A stretch of 64,000 bases of DNA. It comes from Paenibacillus periandrae (GTDB lineage: Bacteria > Bacillota > Bacilli > Paenibacillales > NBRC-103111). Positions 1 through 8,635 of this stretch are shown here, piece by piece. Each line of letters starts with the position of its first letter. Within the stretch, counting starts at the first letter, position 1. The notes beneath the pieces are model-generated. The model ran no database searches, had not been told where the DNA came from, and was given only the letters and a program-made list of their open reading frames with translations. The stretch spans positions 186,001-250,000 of the forward strand of contig NZ_JAJNMU010000008.1 in the NCBI RefSeq assembly GCF_022458865.1. Reading direction: 5' to 3'. Both the position numbers and the translations under genes were made by a program.

Positions 1-1
1 T

Positions 2-553
2 TCAGCTGCGACTAATGGCAATAATCTGATTGATGTCCACATTCCACCAATTCAGGTGAGCTCGAATAATGAAGGTGCATGGACTTTCAAACAGTCATCC
101 CATTATATAGACCCTATGATTCCTGAAGGGGTTGGGGTTTCTTTTGGAAAACCAAACATAGATTTCAGTACCAAATCGATTCAACCGCAAATACAGTTTA
201 AGAATTCAAGAGATGTCGCGATCCAAATTGATCCAGTTAGCATTGAGTATCAAGTCACAAAAGTGAGTACCAATGGTGAAACCGTGTTATTTGATTACAA
301 GATTCCACCCCTTGATGGTCGGATACCAGCAAGTTCTTGGTTCACTGCTAATGTTCCCCCTTGGGATTTCAAAGATGGTCAAGGTAATTTTGTTGAACCT
401 GGAACCTATGCCCTTTCGATCAAAGTCCCATCTACGCTTGATTACAAAATCGAAGATTCAGGAGCCCCTGTTACCATATCATCTATTTCGAGGTTTAGCC
501 GATGGGAATATGAAATCACCCAAAATATGATCGATCAATTGAAAACCAAATAA
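2..553 (+). CDS. C-terminal part of a probable secreted protein (5' end off window)
   Basis: The frame is open from base 2, so this is the end of a longer gene; the GTG at 56 is only an internal codon. The visible part of about 183 residues is polar and rich in beta-type sequence, with the pattern GTYALSIKVP near its end. That resembles extracellular Ig-like or BsuPI-type inhibitor folds, but no family can be named with confidence. There are no cysteines, membrane segments or catalytic motifs in the visible part. A hairpin terminator follows about 40 bases after the stop, so the transcript ends here. Function is unknown. Confidence 0.6.
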   Translation, partial: SAATNGNNLIDVHIPPIQVSSNNEGAWTFKQSSHYIDPMIPEGVGVSFGKPNIDFSTKSIQPQIQFKNSRDVAIQIDPVSIEYQVTKVSTNGETVLFDYKIPPLDGRIPASSWFTANVPPWDFKDGQGNFVEPGTYALSIKVPSTLDYKIEDSGAPVTISSISRFSRWEYEITQNMIDQLKTK

Positions 554-593
554 ACAAGTTAAAGAAAAACGGAAACTAATGACTTATCAATTC

Positions 594-622
594 GAACCAT
601 CTCTTAAGGGGGATGGTTCTTT
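594..622 (+). terminator. Rho-independent terminator
   Basis: GAACCATC and GATGGTTC form an 8-bp stem around a short loop and are followed by TTTGTCTT. It ends the transcript of the upstream partial gene. Confidence 0.7.
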
Positions 623-786
623 GTCTTACCTTTAATCTCATTGCTCTGCTTCTGATATAAAATCTGAAGCTCTGGCAGCTTCTAACTATATTTCATAATG
701 CAACAAAAAAGAAGCAGCAAGACTTGTCAATATATCAATTATCGCATAAAATAAGAACATATGTTCGAAATTGTGGAGGCGATAAA

Positions 787-1008
787 GTGGAAAAATATCT
801 AAACAAGTATCTTGGAAACATCGTCGAAATTATTTATTTAGGTAAAAATAATATCATTACACAACGCTTGATAGATATTCACTCAATCCACTGTGGCGCA
901 GTAAAGGCTTATTGTTTGAAACGTAAAGCTCTTCGGGTGTTCAGGATCGATCGTATTTTGGCAGTGCAATTGGCTTCTATAGGAACGAATTCACCCAAGG
1001 GCGCTTAA
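787..1008 (+). CDS. WYL-domain microprotein
   Basis: A protein of about 73 residues consisting almost only of a WYL-type fold. The pattern KAYCLKRKALRVFRIDRI matches the end of WYL domains, where an aromatic or Cys strand is followed by an R-x-F-R-x-D-R-I signature. WYL domains sense ligands, often nucleotides or ssDNA, and regulate transcription; stand-alone short versions occur in Bacillales. I chose the GTG at 787 because GTGGAGGC lies about 7 bases upstream; the longer frame from 724 has no ribosome binding site. There is no DNA-binding domain, so it may act with a partner or as a decoy (inference). Confidence 0.65.
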   Translation: MEKYLNKYLGNIVEIIYLGKNNIITQRLIDIHSIHCGAVKAYCLKRKALRVFRIDRILAVQLASIGTNSPKGA

Positions 1009-1280
1009 CGCACAGTATTAGTTAATGACACATTTGGAGGGTTAATACTCTTTTGCAAGTTAATTTTGGTATATCGGAATAACGACCAATTGTAACCATG
1101 TAGTCAGACGATTTGTACTGAGGTAAGTTTACAACTTTATTATCCCAGTTTATCAAGAGCTAATTTATAAAAACCTATATAAATTAGCTACTTGAACTAT
1201 TATACATGACCAATATGTGCTAATAACTTCATTTCGTAATCATCTAACGTTTTCTGTTAATTCGATGATCTGTGTCAAGA

Positions 1281-1303
1281 AAGGCCATCCCAAAGATGGC
1301 CCG
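1281..1303 (-). terminator. Terminator of the MetRS gene
   Basis: Read on the minus strand, GGCCATC and GATGGCC pair around a short loop and are followed by TTTCTTG. It lies 14 bases past the MetRS stop codon. Confidence 0.7.
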
Positions 1304-1316
1304 TCTCTCCAGTCGA

Positions 1317-2957
1317 CTACAATTTTTGTTTCTCCAATAAACTTGTTTCTTCTTCAATTCGACTAATATCAATACGCTCGAACAATAACTTTAGGTTTTG
1401 AATTTTTCGGTTAGCTGGAACTGAAGTCAGCCTCCAAACGGGTTGTTCAAGTGTTAGGAACTTTCTTATTTCTTCACAGGAGAAGGGAATAAATGGATGC
1501 AGTAAATTGGACAGATTCACTATAATTTGCACACATATATTCAGCGTATACCCACACGTTTCTTGGTTTTCCTTAATTTGTACCCATGGCTTTTCTTCAT
1601 CAAAGTATTTGTTTGCCCGGCGAACGTAAGTAAAAATCAGTTCCACGGCTTCCTTTAGATGACCTTCTTCAATTAAGGTCCCAGACTTGAGATACAAATC
1701 CTCAATTGTTCTTTTCCATTCTTCACTAAGATTACCTTCTGGAACGCATCCCCCAAAAGACTTGTCGATAAAAGCCAATGTACGATTAACAAAATTTCCA
1801 AATGCGCCAAGCAATTCCCCATTGTGGCTATGGATGAACTCCCTCCATGAAAAATCAGTATCTCGGTTCTCAGGACCGTTTGCTATTAAAAAATAACGAA
1901 TGGAATCCGGTTGGTAGCGACTCATAATATCAGGTACCCATACAGCCCAATTATTACTTGTCGAAAACTTTTTCCCTTCTAAGGTCATGTATTCACATGA
2001 GATTATTCGATCTGGCAAATGGAGATTCCTTACACCCAAGAGCAGTGCTGGCCAAACCACTGTATGGAAAGGAATATTATCTTTACCATGTACATAATAA
2101 GCGGTTATTTTCTCTTTCCCCTCCAACCAAAAGGATTCCCAGCTACCACCTGTCTCATCAGCCCACTGCTTGCTTGCCGATAAGTAGCCGCTGACAGCTT
2201 CGATCCAAACGTAGATTTTTTTATCTTCGAACCCTTCAACCGGAACATCTACACCCCAAGTTAAGTCCCGAGTTACAGCACGATCTTGAAGTCCTTCTTT
2301 TAAGTATCGTCCTGTTAACTGTACAGCATTTTCTTTCCACCCTTTAGCTTTTTTTACATACTCGTTCAATTCAGATTGGAATCGAGAGAGCGCAAGGTAA
2401 TAATGCTCTGCTGGCCGCTCAATAGGGGGATTCCCACAAATTTTGCAAGTCTTGTCTGAGAGGTCTGCAGGATCTAACAATGTTGAACAAAAATCACATT
2501 GATCACCTCTGGCGCGGTTCCCACAAACTGGACAAATACCCTCAACGTATCGATCTGGTAAAAATCGTTGATCTGTTTCACAATATGTCTGCTGTATTTC
2601 TTTCTTGTACAAATATCCATTCTCCAGTAAACTCAAAAACAATTCTTTAACTACATGATGATGAAATTCTTGGTCAGTACGTGTGTACAAATCATAAGTA
2701 AACCCCAGCTGTTGAAAGCACTCGGCAAACTCCTGATGAAATCGATCTGCAATATCCCCTGGGGTGACACCCTCTTGAATGGCCTGAACTGCGACAGGTG
2801 TACCGTGGCAATCACTCCCTGATACGTACAATACCTTTTCACCCTTTAAACGAAAATAACGTGCCAGCACATCTCCTGGTAATAAACTTGCCAAACGTCC
2901 CAAATGCAATGAACCGTTCGCATAAGGCCAAGCTCCTCCAATAAAAATATTTGCCAT
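1317..2957 (-). CDS. metG: Methionine--tRNA ligase, two-zinc-knuckle type
   Basis: Charges tRNA-Met with methionine in the cytoplasm. The 546-residue product starts [20 protein letters not shown], with the class I HIGH motif as HLGR near residue 18 and the KMSKS loop as KFSTS near residue 328. Between about 140 and 175 lie the pairs CPVC, CDFC and CKIC of the connective-peptide zinc knuckles. This is the MetRS1 (archaeal/E. coli-like) form that some Firmicutes carry as a second copy. The length suits the form without a C-terminal tRNA-binding extension. I rejected the upstream start at 3032 because ATG 2957 has AGGAGG 7 bases upstream and the extra codons lie in the T-box terminator. A T-box controls it. 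A second MetRS1 is known to confer resistance to some MetRS inhibitors; whether it does here is unknown. Confidence 0.95.
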   Translation of the reverse strand: MANIFIGGAWPYANGSLHLGRLASLLPGDVLARYFRLKGEKVLYVSGSDCHGTPVAVQAIQEGVTPGDIADRFHQEFAECFQQLGFTYDLYTRTDQEFHHHVVKELFLSLLENGYLYKKEIQQTYCETDQRFLPDRYVEGICPVCGNRARGDQCDFCSTLLDPADLSDKTCKICGNPPIERPAEHYYLALSRFQSELNEYVKKAKGWKENAVQLTGRYLKEGLQDRAVTRDLTWGVDVPVEGFEDKKIYVWIEAVSGYLSASKQWADETGGSWESFWLEGKEKITAYYVHGKDNIPFHTVVWPALLLGVRNLHLPDRIISCEYMTLEGKKFSTSNNWAVWVPDIMSRYQPDSIRYFLIANGPENRDTDFSWREFIHSHNGELLGAFGNFVNRTLAFIDKSFGGCVPEGNLSEEWKRTIEDLYLKSGTLIEEGHLKEAVELIFTYVRRANKYFDEEKPWVQIKENQETCGYTLNICVQIIVNLSNLLHPFIPFSCEEIRKFLTLEQPVWRLTSVPANRKIQNLKLLFERIDISRIEEETSLLEKQKL

Positions 2958-2984
2958 TAAGACTCCTCCTTTTTTGACAAACAA

Positions 2985-3245
2985 AAAAACCCTCATCCCG
3001 AAGGGACGAGAGTTGTGCTCACGTGGTACCACCCAATTTTATTAATGCCTTGCGGCATTAACCTCTTCAGGTACGACGCGTTTGCGTTTATACCCTAGCA
3101 CAGTAACGGGTGCGGGTTCCGGCGCAGCCTACAACCACATGAGGGTTCGATGCGCAGCTCAGAGACCATATTCTCAAGGTTATTCTTTACCCCTTTTCAG
3201 CAACCGGGGCTCTCTGTAAAAAGACATCACCATGGTACTCTTTCT
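2985..3245 (-). promoter_or_regulatory. T-box riboswitch leader with AUG (Met) specifier
   Basis: Read on the minus strand, the leader holds the conserved T-box sequence GGGTGGTACCACG (about 3021-3033). It is followed by a terminator hairpin, CTCTCGTCCC-TTC-GGGATGAGGG plus a T-run at about 2987-3014. Stem I is formed by AGAGAGCC (near 3210) and GGTCTCT (3161-3167). In the loop beside it lies AATATGG, whose ATG (3169-3167) is positioned as the specifier codon. Uncharged tRNA-Met would pair with it and favour the antiterminator, so MetRS is induced by methionine starvation. The downstream gene being MetRS supports the AUG assignment. Confidence 0.9.
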
Positions 3246-3415
3246 CGTCTTAGCTTTTTTCTGAATATTCAAGTTATTGGAAATTATACTGAATATGATT
3301 TGCTAAGTCAAGGTTATTAAATGGATGACCTACTTGTGATACGTTTCAGCTGTACCAGCTGGAGCGGGTGTTCAGTAGTAACCCGCTTCAACTTGTGTCA
3401 TTCTCTTACCAATGC

Positions 3416-4357
3416 CTATATTTTCACGGAAACCGTGATAATGGTATCGTTGTGAGCGCCCCCATGCGGCACGAGCCGGATTCGATTAATATGAAACAGC
3501 TTTTTATTGTTCATGCCTCCACTATTCCAACCAAAACTGATAGCCTTCCCTCCGACGCGGAGTACCCTCGCAATTTCTTTTTTAAGATTGGACCAATAAG
3601 ACGCTTGCGTCCTGGTTCCACCTAGCGTATCAAGCCCAACCGATTCATATAGTTCTTTTATCTGTCGGGGTGAATAAGGTGGTTCGAATAAGACAACATC
3701 CACGGATTCATCGTCAAACAACTTAAGGAATTCGTATGCATCTAGATGAAAGTTCGTAGACATATTGGGATTAAGATCATTGGTCACATGGGCCCATTTA
3801 CTTTGGTTTGCGAAGGGATCGATTGTAAACCCTCCCCTCAGCTCCTCTCGAAGCAGTTCCTTAACGGGACCGAGGAGATAAGGATTGGCATTGGGCATAG
3901 ACCATACACGATCCATCTTCATTTCCTCTGGAACATAGAAATGGGGATCTATGCATTCCCAGATCTTCATGATCGAGTGGAAGTCCGTTGATTTGCTGAT
4001 GATATTATTCGCTGACTCCTGGTAATAGAAATTAAGATCATAGAAATGAACATTTGTGACGAAATTCTCGTGTGGGACAAATATCTCCTCTCCTTCCTCA
4101 TCTTCATCCAGATCGAATAAATCAATACTACCGGAACAATCTACCCCAACAAGAGGTTTGTTTGTCATTAGGGCTCCCCAATAATTCACGGAACATGCCT
4201 TTTGCTTGATGCGTGCTGGGAAGTAATCGTCATCATCCTCATGCTCCAAGTCATAATAGTAAAAACCATTCATGTGCTCCTCTCTTGTGAAGGGGGACTT
4301 CTTGACCACACACGTAATTCCCTCGAATTCAAACAGTACGTACTTGTTCTCAACCAT
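3416..4357 (-). CDS. LPD28-like domain fused to a DNA-methylase-like domain
   Basis: About 313 residues. The first 75 residues, with FYYYDLEHEDDDDYFPARI followed by a VNYWG segment, resemble the LPD28 domain of large polyvalent proteins of conjugative elements and phages (moderate confidence). The C-terminal half has DVVLFEPPYSPRQI near residue 222, a DPPY-type motif IV of amino-methyltransferases, inside a Rossmann-like order (GGFTIDPFAN before it, LRVGGKAISFGWNSGG after it). The usual FxGxG cofactor motif is not evident and motif IV has Glu instead of Asp, so activity is uncertain. ATG 4357 is preceded by GAGGAGCG; the frame from 4438 lacks a site. The GC-rich 3' end stands out from its neighbours. 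Confidence 0.65.
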   Translation of the reverse strand: MVENKYVLFEFEGITCVVKKSPFTREEHMNGFYYYDLEHEDDDDYFPARIKQKACSVNYWGALMTNKPLVGVDCSGSIDLFDLDEDEEGEEIFVPHENFVTNVHFYDLNFYYQESANNIISKSTDFHSIMKIWECIDPHFYVPEEMKMDRVWSMPNANPYLLGPVKELLREELRGGFTIDPFANQSKWAHVTNDLNPNMSTNFHLDAYEFLKLFDDESVDVVLFEPPYSPRQIKELYESVGLDTLGGTRTQASYWSNLKKEIARVLRVGGKAISFGWNSGGMNNKKLFHINRIRLVPHGGAHNDTIITVSVKI

Positions 4358-4497
4358 TGTCACAACGCTCCTCACATTGTTTTTGTAATAAAATGTACAT
4401 GTAGCGTGGAGGTATATCCGGACAAAGCAAAAAGGCACTTTCGCATGTGCTGATGACCCATTAGAAGGTATAATGCCACTAAGGATGAATCAACACT

Positions 4498-4686
4498 TTA
4501 AAGTGCATCAACATAAATGGATATGACTCTGTAGCGCATGCAATAGCCCAAGAATGAGCTGATTTCATAGGGGCCTGTAGCTTTACTCTGGAATCGATCA
4601 GTAAGAACTACTTCGAAGCAGATTGAATGTAGTCTCCATATATGGGGATGTTTTAAGCTTGGGCCTGTATTGTCGTATGCAGTCAT
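4498..4686 (-). CDS. Small hypothetical protein
   Basis: A 62-residue frame with protein-like composition (HPHIWRLHSICFEVVL, then ISSFLGYCMRYRVISIYVD). The ATG at 4686 has GAGGC about 12 bases upstream, which is weak. It lies between the methylase-like gene and a broken gene on the same strand. I do not recognise it; it could be a remnant. Confidence 0.3.
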   Translation of the reverse strand: MTAYDNTGPSLKHPHIWRLHSICFEVVLTDRFQSKATGPYEISSFLGYCMRYRVISIYVDAL

Positions 4687-4877
4687 TATATTTACATTGC
4701 CTCTATTTTAGAAATGTGGCCGGGCTTATTTCGATATACCAAAATGAGCCCGGAATAAATGATTGTAATTTTCAACGAGATAAATCCATGCCCGATGTAT
4801 GAAGTTGCAATGATGGAGTCATAATGGATCCGACGAGTTCAGTTGGGGATGGTCTATACATCATCCGCTTCCTTGCG

Positions 4878-5393
4878 CTACACGAAATCTAAAAAAAGTA
4901 AGTGCGACATATAATCGGTTGGATTATCAAGAACAACGAATAAATCGAATTCTTTGTAATAGTGCTCATTCAATTTTGCTGAGATTGGAGGCATATTGTT
5001 CGAGCCAGCCAAACCCCATAAGAGCCATTCCGCGAAATTATCGATATTGGCTTCATGATGCTGGAGGCAATTGGTCAACATTTTTTTGTTCCTCTAGCCT
5101 GAGAGGTTCCTATGTCCGTCCATTCAATCTGGGGGGATTGGACCACTTCCTGCAATAGTTCCTTTCTGCAGAATGGCCATCCAATACATCCATCTACCCC
5201 AAAGTAACTCGCCGTAAGAAAACAGAAAAGGCAATAGCCATCCCCGCTTCGTGAATACTTCAGAGTTATTTTTGGGCATTCCATTTATTCCTGAGGAGTA
5301 GGTAGCTATGTTACTAGAAAATTGGGAAAGTTGCTCCTGGGAAAAGCGATTCAATCGATATAATTGATTCTTGTCATCATTTTTAATGGCCAT
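4878..5393 (-). pseudogene. Unknown gene broken by two homopolymer indels
   Basis: ATG 5393 has a good site (CGGAGGCGACGTT). The frame runs through SQEQLSQFSSNIATYSSG and LFSYGELLWGRWMYWMAI and then stops. The sense sequence continues in a second frame (IEWTDIGTSQARG) and then a third (NIDNFAEWLLWGLAGS and FVVLDNPTDYMSHLLF). The two switches fall at a run of 6 C (near 5134) and a run of 7 A (near 5082). With 5 C and 8 A one protein of about 170 residues would be read from start to stop. Several Trp and Tyr residues and no transmembrane stretch are visible. Function unknown. Confidence 0.6.
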
Positions 5394-5481
5394 AACGTCG
5401 CCTCCGAAATACCTCCCCGTCTGCACGAGGAGGTTGTTGTCCCTGTGCAGAGGGTAAAGATATTCAAGCTGCGTACCTACG

Positions 5482-5499
5482 ATTAACTTAACTTAACTC
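5482..5499. repeat. AACTTAACTTAA-type repeat, copy 1
   Basis: ATTAACTTAACTTAACT lies about 90 bases upstream of the broken minus-strand gene at 5393. The same heptamer series (AACTTAA) occurs at 33502, 38065 and 44213, always near a gene start. It is probably an operator for a plasmid-encoded DNA-binding protein (inference). Confidence 0.5.
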
Positions 5500-5572
5500 A
5501 ATCATATCTGCTCCTACAATCATTGGAATTAAAATCCACCTCTTCATGAGATTTCTGCTCCACCCTTGACTT

Positions 5573-5887
5573 TCAGAAGGGCAATTCATCGATATTAAAA
5601 TCCACTTCTTTTTTGTTAATTTTAACACGCGAACGGTGTCTTTTTGGAATGTTACTAAGTCCGTTCATCGAGTTTACATGGTTTGCTGCGGCTATCTTTT
5701 TCACGCAATCACTACCTAATTCGCTGTATTGATACTTACCTGAATCCCACTTGCGAATACGGAAAATATGATGGATCGTATGGCCACACATCTGGCACGA
5801 ACGTCCACCATGAGTAAGTTCGTAATCATACAATTCCCACTCTTTTAAATCTTCATTATTATGAAATGGTACAAGATTTCCTATCAT
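5573..5887 (-). CDS. Small zinc-binding protein
   Basis: 104 residues. The core CQMCGHTIHHIFRI, then a spacer and LGSDCVKKI, forms a Cys-x2-Cys...Cys knuckle of the type C-x2-CG-x-I-x3-x3-I...G-x2-C common in phage and plasmid proteins. The end, FNIDELPF, is acidic and hydrophobic. ATG 5887 is preceded by AAGGTGAT. A small ORF ends 9 bases upstream, so the two may be co-translated. A structural or nucleic-acid-binding role is likely, but the function is not known. Confidence 0.6.
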   Translation of the reverse strand: MIGNLVPFHNNEDLKEWELYDYELTHGGRSCQMCGHTIHHIFRIRKWDSGKYQYSELGSDCVKKIAAANHVNSMNGLSNIPKRHRSRVKINKKEVDFNIDELPF

Positions 5888-5896
5888 CTAATCACC

Positions 5897-6040
5897 TTAA
5901 TGTTTTAGGATTTCAAATGGTTCGATCGCTTTTCTCCAATAAGTTATATCAATGCGAAAATATCTCTTTGCTAAGTAGCTCTCCACGCTTAAATAGAATG
6001 ATGATGGGAGCGGGCTCTTGGCTTGATTAGTATTAATCAT
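5897..6040 (-). CDS. Small ORF between methylase and zinc protein
   Basis: A 47-residue frame from ATG 6040 (GCAAGGACG upstream), ending SYLAKRYFRIDITYWRKAIEPF. It fills the gap between the methyltransferase stop at 6066 and the zinc-protein start at 5887, and its stop overlaps the ribosome binding region of the latter. The upstream part of the frame overlaps the methyltransferase end and is probably not used. Not recognised. Confidence 0.35.
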   Translation of the reverse strand: MINTNQAKSPLPSSFYLSVESYLAKRYFRIDITYWRKAIEPFEILKH

Positions 6041-6065
6041 AGACGTCCTTGCAAGGGCAATCCAC

Positions 6066-6983
6066 CTATAATAGTAATAGGGGCAACTCTGGTACACCCA
6101 AATTGTCTCGAATTTTCTTAACATTCTCTTTTAGTATCTCAAAGAGTATAGCAATCCTGCCTTTTCTTAAAGCAGCGCGCCCAAGATTTCCACTTCCGGA
6201 GAATTGTTCAATAACAACCTCTCCAGGTTCTGTGATTGCTTCAAGGATGGCTTCATAAAGTTCGATAGGCTTTTCTGCCTGATGGATTCTTTTCTTAGAT
6301 GGCTTCGTCTGGAAATCAAATTCAGTTGGCAGCATATATGCGGTACCGCTCATTTTCCCACCACGTTGTTTATCAATCCGAAGCGACCTTGCCTTCCCTT
6401 TCACAAAGAAAAGAATATCTTCTGTATTCTTTGATTTGCGGCCGGTATTTAAGATATAGTTTCCTTTTTTCCATGGAACCTTGGAATAGTAGAGTAATCC
6501 GCATTGCTCCGCCATTATTTTCAATTCATATAAGTATTTATAATTGTTTTCATTCTCTGCTGGTAGTATCTCTACCAAGAACCCCCCTGGTTTAAGCACA
6601 CGTGCCTTTTCTCTAAAATCGTCTGTGTTATACCGGAATGAAGTGTTTTCATAACTTGAATCAAAATGACGATTTCTACCTGAATTTGAAACGGGATCAT
6701 ACCACGGATGATCCGCTACAATAGCATCTATACTATGATCATCAAATGGTGAAAGATCTCGTCCATCTCCCTCAACTACAAAAGCAGCTCCGTCATTGGA
6801 TAAGAAGGTGTAAACTCCCCGAGAGACTCGCTGACAAGACTCCTTCAGTTCTCTATAAAGCCTTCCCCGGATTGTACTTTCAGGTTTTGAAGGGAAATAT
6901 GAAGCGATTTCTTTGATGTTCATCGGGCGTGCATTACGTTCCATGACTTCCGCAATTCTTTTGGCTAATATAACTTTACTCAT
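6066..6983 (-). CDS. DNA methyltransferase (N6-adenine/N4-cytosine) with N-terminal winged helix
   Basis: 305 residues. The first 60 residues resemble a HARE-type winged helix (ARPMNIKEIASYF, then STIRGRLYREL), a DNA-binding module common beside restriction and modification domains. Motif IV is DHPWYDP near residue 87, a D-x-PW variant. KPGGFLVEI follows, and QFSGSGNLGRAAL (the FxGxG SAM-binding motif I) lies near residue 260, preceded by HQAEKPIELYE. Motif IV before motif I is the beta-class order. ATG 6983 has AAGGAGAG 8 bases upstream; the earlier in-frame start at 7031 has none. No restriction enzyme is adjacent, so it is a solitary (orphan) methylase. The target sequence cannot be read from the gene. 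Confidence 0.8.
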   Translation of the reverse strand: MSKVILAKRIAEVMERNARPMNIKEIASYFPSKPESTIRGRLYRELKESCQRVSRGVYTFLSNDGAAFVVEGDGRDLSPFDDHSIDAIVADHPWYDPVSNSGRNRHFDSSYENTSFRYNTDDFREKARVLKPGGFLVEILPAENENNYKYLYELKIMAEQCGLLYYSKVPWKKGNYILNTGRKSKNTEDILFFVKGKARSLRIDKQRGGKMSGTAYMLPTEFDFQTKPSKKRIHQAEKPIELYEAILEAITEPGEVVIEQFSGSGNLGRAALRKGRIAILFEILKENVKKIRDNLGVPELPLLLL

Positions 6984-7120
6984 GAAGCTTCTCTCCTTAT
7001 TAGATGCTTGGATGATGAAAATGAATAACAAAAGAGAAACCCAAAAACGGATTCTCTCTTATTTTTGGTGTATAAACTGCCGCTGAATTTTGCAGTCAAC
7101 ATTTCTTTGGCTCGTGTTTC

Positions 7121-7410
7121 TTAAGCAAAGTTGTTAGAGTCTGGTCCGGTTACATACAATAAACAAATGGCATTTGCAGCTGAGATGATAACACTTGGAT
7201 TTTCGACCCATTCATCTTCCGTGCACATAACGATATTTTCACCTTATGATCGTAAATATCGATGGAACCCTTATTGATTTCATCGTGAGCTTTCTTCGAT
7301 GAGTTTACAAAAATGACCTCCTTCTTGTCTTTTGGGTTGTGATAAAGGTACGCAAAAAAGAAACGACCCTCACAATGAATGTTCGTACATAAAGGCGTAA
7401 TTTAGCCTAA
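7121..7410 (-). pseudogene. Decayed gene, unknown family
   Basis: On the minus strand a clear coding stretch reads AYLYHNPKDKKEVIFVNSSK, then KGSIDIYDHKV. It switches frame at a run of four A near 7245 and continues NIVMCTEDEWVENPSVIISA to a stop at 7121. One extra A would restore a single frame. No start codon is visible because the 5' end is interrupted by a stop near 7425. The gene was probably about 90 residues or longer. Not recognised. Confidence 0.5.
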
Positions 7411-7673
7411 GGCTGAACATTCACTCGGAGGAGCGTTTCTTTATAATGTAAGACTCATCAGGCGCTTGCCAGAGTCAACTAATCAAGTGAAAATGGAATT
7501 AATTTCATCATAACATAGATCAAAGAAATAGAGAACTGTTCCAAGAAGTGTCCTCCTGGTGAATTACGGATGCTCAGAAATCATGGTTATCCTTTTGAAT
7601 TGAACCGCCTCCAGCTTCAAATCTGACTGAATATATTCAAAAAATATACCCTACACGTCGTTAAAATAGTGAG

Positions 7674-8517
7674 TGTTCAAAGAAAATAAAGTTGTAGACT
7701 AGTTATTGATTTAACGCGGTTTTCTAGTTGGAAAATCGTCAACTTTCGAGAAATACGATTTAGACTGATCCGAAAAAGCAACAACAGCGGACTAGAAAGC
7801 GAATATAAAGTTCTAGACTGACTGCTGTTGGCTACCATTCAACTATCGTCTCCGTTTATATGAGGATTAGTATAGTACTTCCTCAGCCGGTCGGTAATAT
7901 CATGTTAACTTAAAATAGCTCCTCGAAGAATTGACTGCTTAACATTATCTCCATCACAGTCCTGGTCAGACTCCTTAAAAACAGCTGAAAGATATGATTT
8001 GCCTTGTATCCACACCGAAGAAAATCCACTGCCGACCAGTCCACCGGAATCCGGACACTGATCTACTCCCCACGAAAACTGGAACGAACCAATATTGCTC
8101 CCCATTTCTTTGCCATATATAGGTGAATCTGAATAGACAGCCTTGTATCGCACCAGGATCAACGGCAAATGTGGAAGCTTGAGCTTGCTGCGGGATAAAT
8201 TGTGGAGGTGGCGAAGAAGGCGGTTGATAAGCTTGAGTCCCTTGCTGTGGTGTTGATGGTTGGAACGGAGGGAAAAACCCCATTCGTATCACTCCTTCTT
8301 AATAATAGGCTAAAATAATGTATGCTTAGAGTGCGACGTGTGTTCAAAAAGATTACGAGATGTGGAATTTCGGAACTCCGTGCCATTCTTCAACCGTTCA
8401 ATCCGGACTTAGCTGTTGAAGTATTCTACCAGTGAATGCCTTGCGGTCAGTCTAACAGTTTATTTTCATAGTCTATATCTTTATTTTCACGGTCTATCAC
8501 TTTAAATTCTTTTAACA
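7674..8517. mobile_element. Cargo-only transposon with Tn7-like ends and 5-bp target duplication
   Basis: The left end begins TGTTCAAAGAAAATAAAGT; the right end, read inward on the other strand, begins TGTTAAAAGAATTTAAAGT. GTGAG stands directly outside both ends (7669-7673 and 8518-8522), a perfect 5-bp target duplication. A 20-bp motif, GAAAATAAAGNNNTAGACTG, is repeated inside: three spaced copies on the left (about 7681, 7748, 7800) and three nearly abutting inverted copies on the right (8448-8508). TGT...ACA ends, 5-bp duplication, and spaced sites on one side with tandem sites on the other are the signature of Tn7/Tn5053-type transposons. No transposase is inside; the only clear gene is a small proline-rich protein. 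It must have been mobilised in trans. Confidence 0.8.
7975..8283 (-). CDS. Proline/glutamine-rich small protein with conserved aromatic C-terminal domain
   Basis: 102 residues, the cargo of the element around it. The first 35 residues are low-complexity Pro/Gln (for example PPSSPPPQFIPQQ). Then a compact domain reads VDPGAIQGCLFRFTYIW and ends GVDTRQIISFSCF. This layout is familiar from small Bacillales proteins often mislabelled transporters, in which a short Pro-rich arm precedes a G-C-x-F-R-F-T-Y-I-W domain; I infer a spore or surface-associated role at most. ATG 8283 follows AAGGAG at 8 bases. The domain is complete, so the gene looks functional. Confidence 0.65.
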   Translation of the reverse strand: MGFFPPFQPSTPQQGTQAYQPPSSPPPQFIPQQAQASTFAVDPGAIQGCLFRFTYIWQRNGEQYWFVPVFVGSRSVSGFRWTGRQWIFFGVDTRQIISFSCF

Positions 8518-8530
8518 GTGAGTGCTTTCA

Positions 8531-8578
8531 AGAAAAAAGAGACCCGCTCCAACTTAATATCTAAGATGGGAGCGGGTC
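8531..8578 (-). terminator. Terminator of the SLH gene
   Basis: On the minus strand GACCCGCTCC pairs with GGAGCGGGTC and is followed by TCTTTTTTC. It lies about 60 bases past the SLH gene stop and 14 bases outside the transposon's right end, so the element inserted just behind this terminator. Confidence 0.85.
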
Positions 8579-8635
8579 ATGGTTAGTCAAACTGCATCAT
8601 GGATTTACTTTCTCTAGGAGGCATGAACATATATA

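Noticed and set aside
3456..3480. CATGCGGCACGA, similar to the leader hairpin at 59803
   Set aside because: It lies inside the coding sequence of the methylase-like gene and lacks the surrounding stem and terminator.
7905..8168. 87-codon ORF inside the first transposon
   Set aside because: Shadow of the proline-rich protein gene in another frame; no motif and no ribosome binding site.
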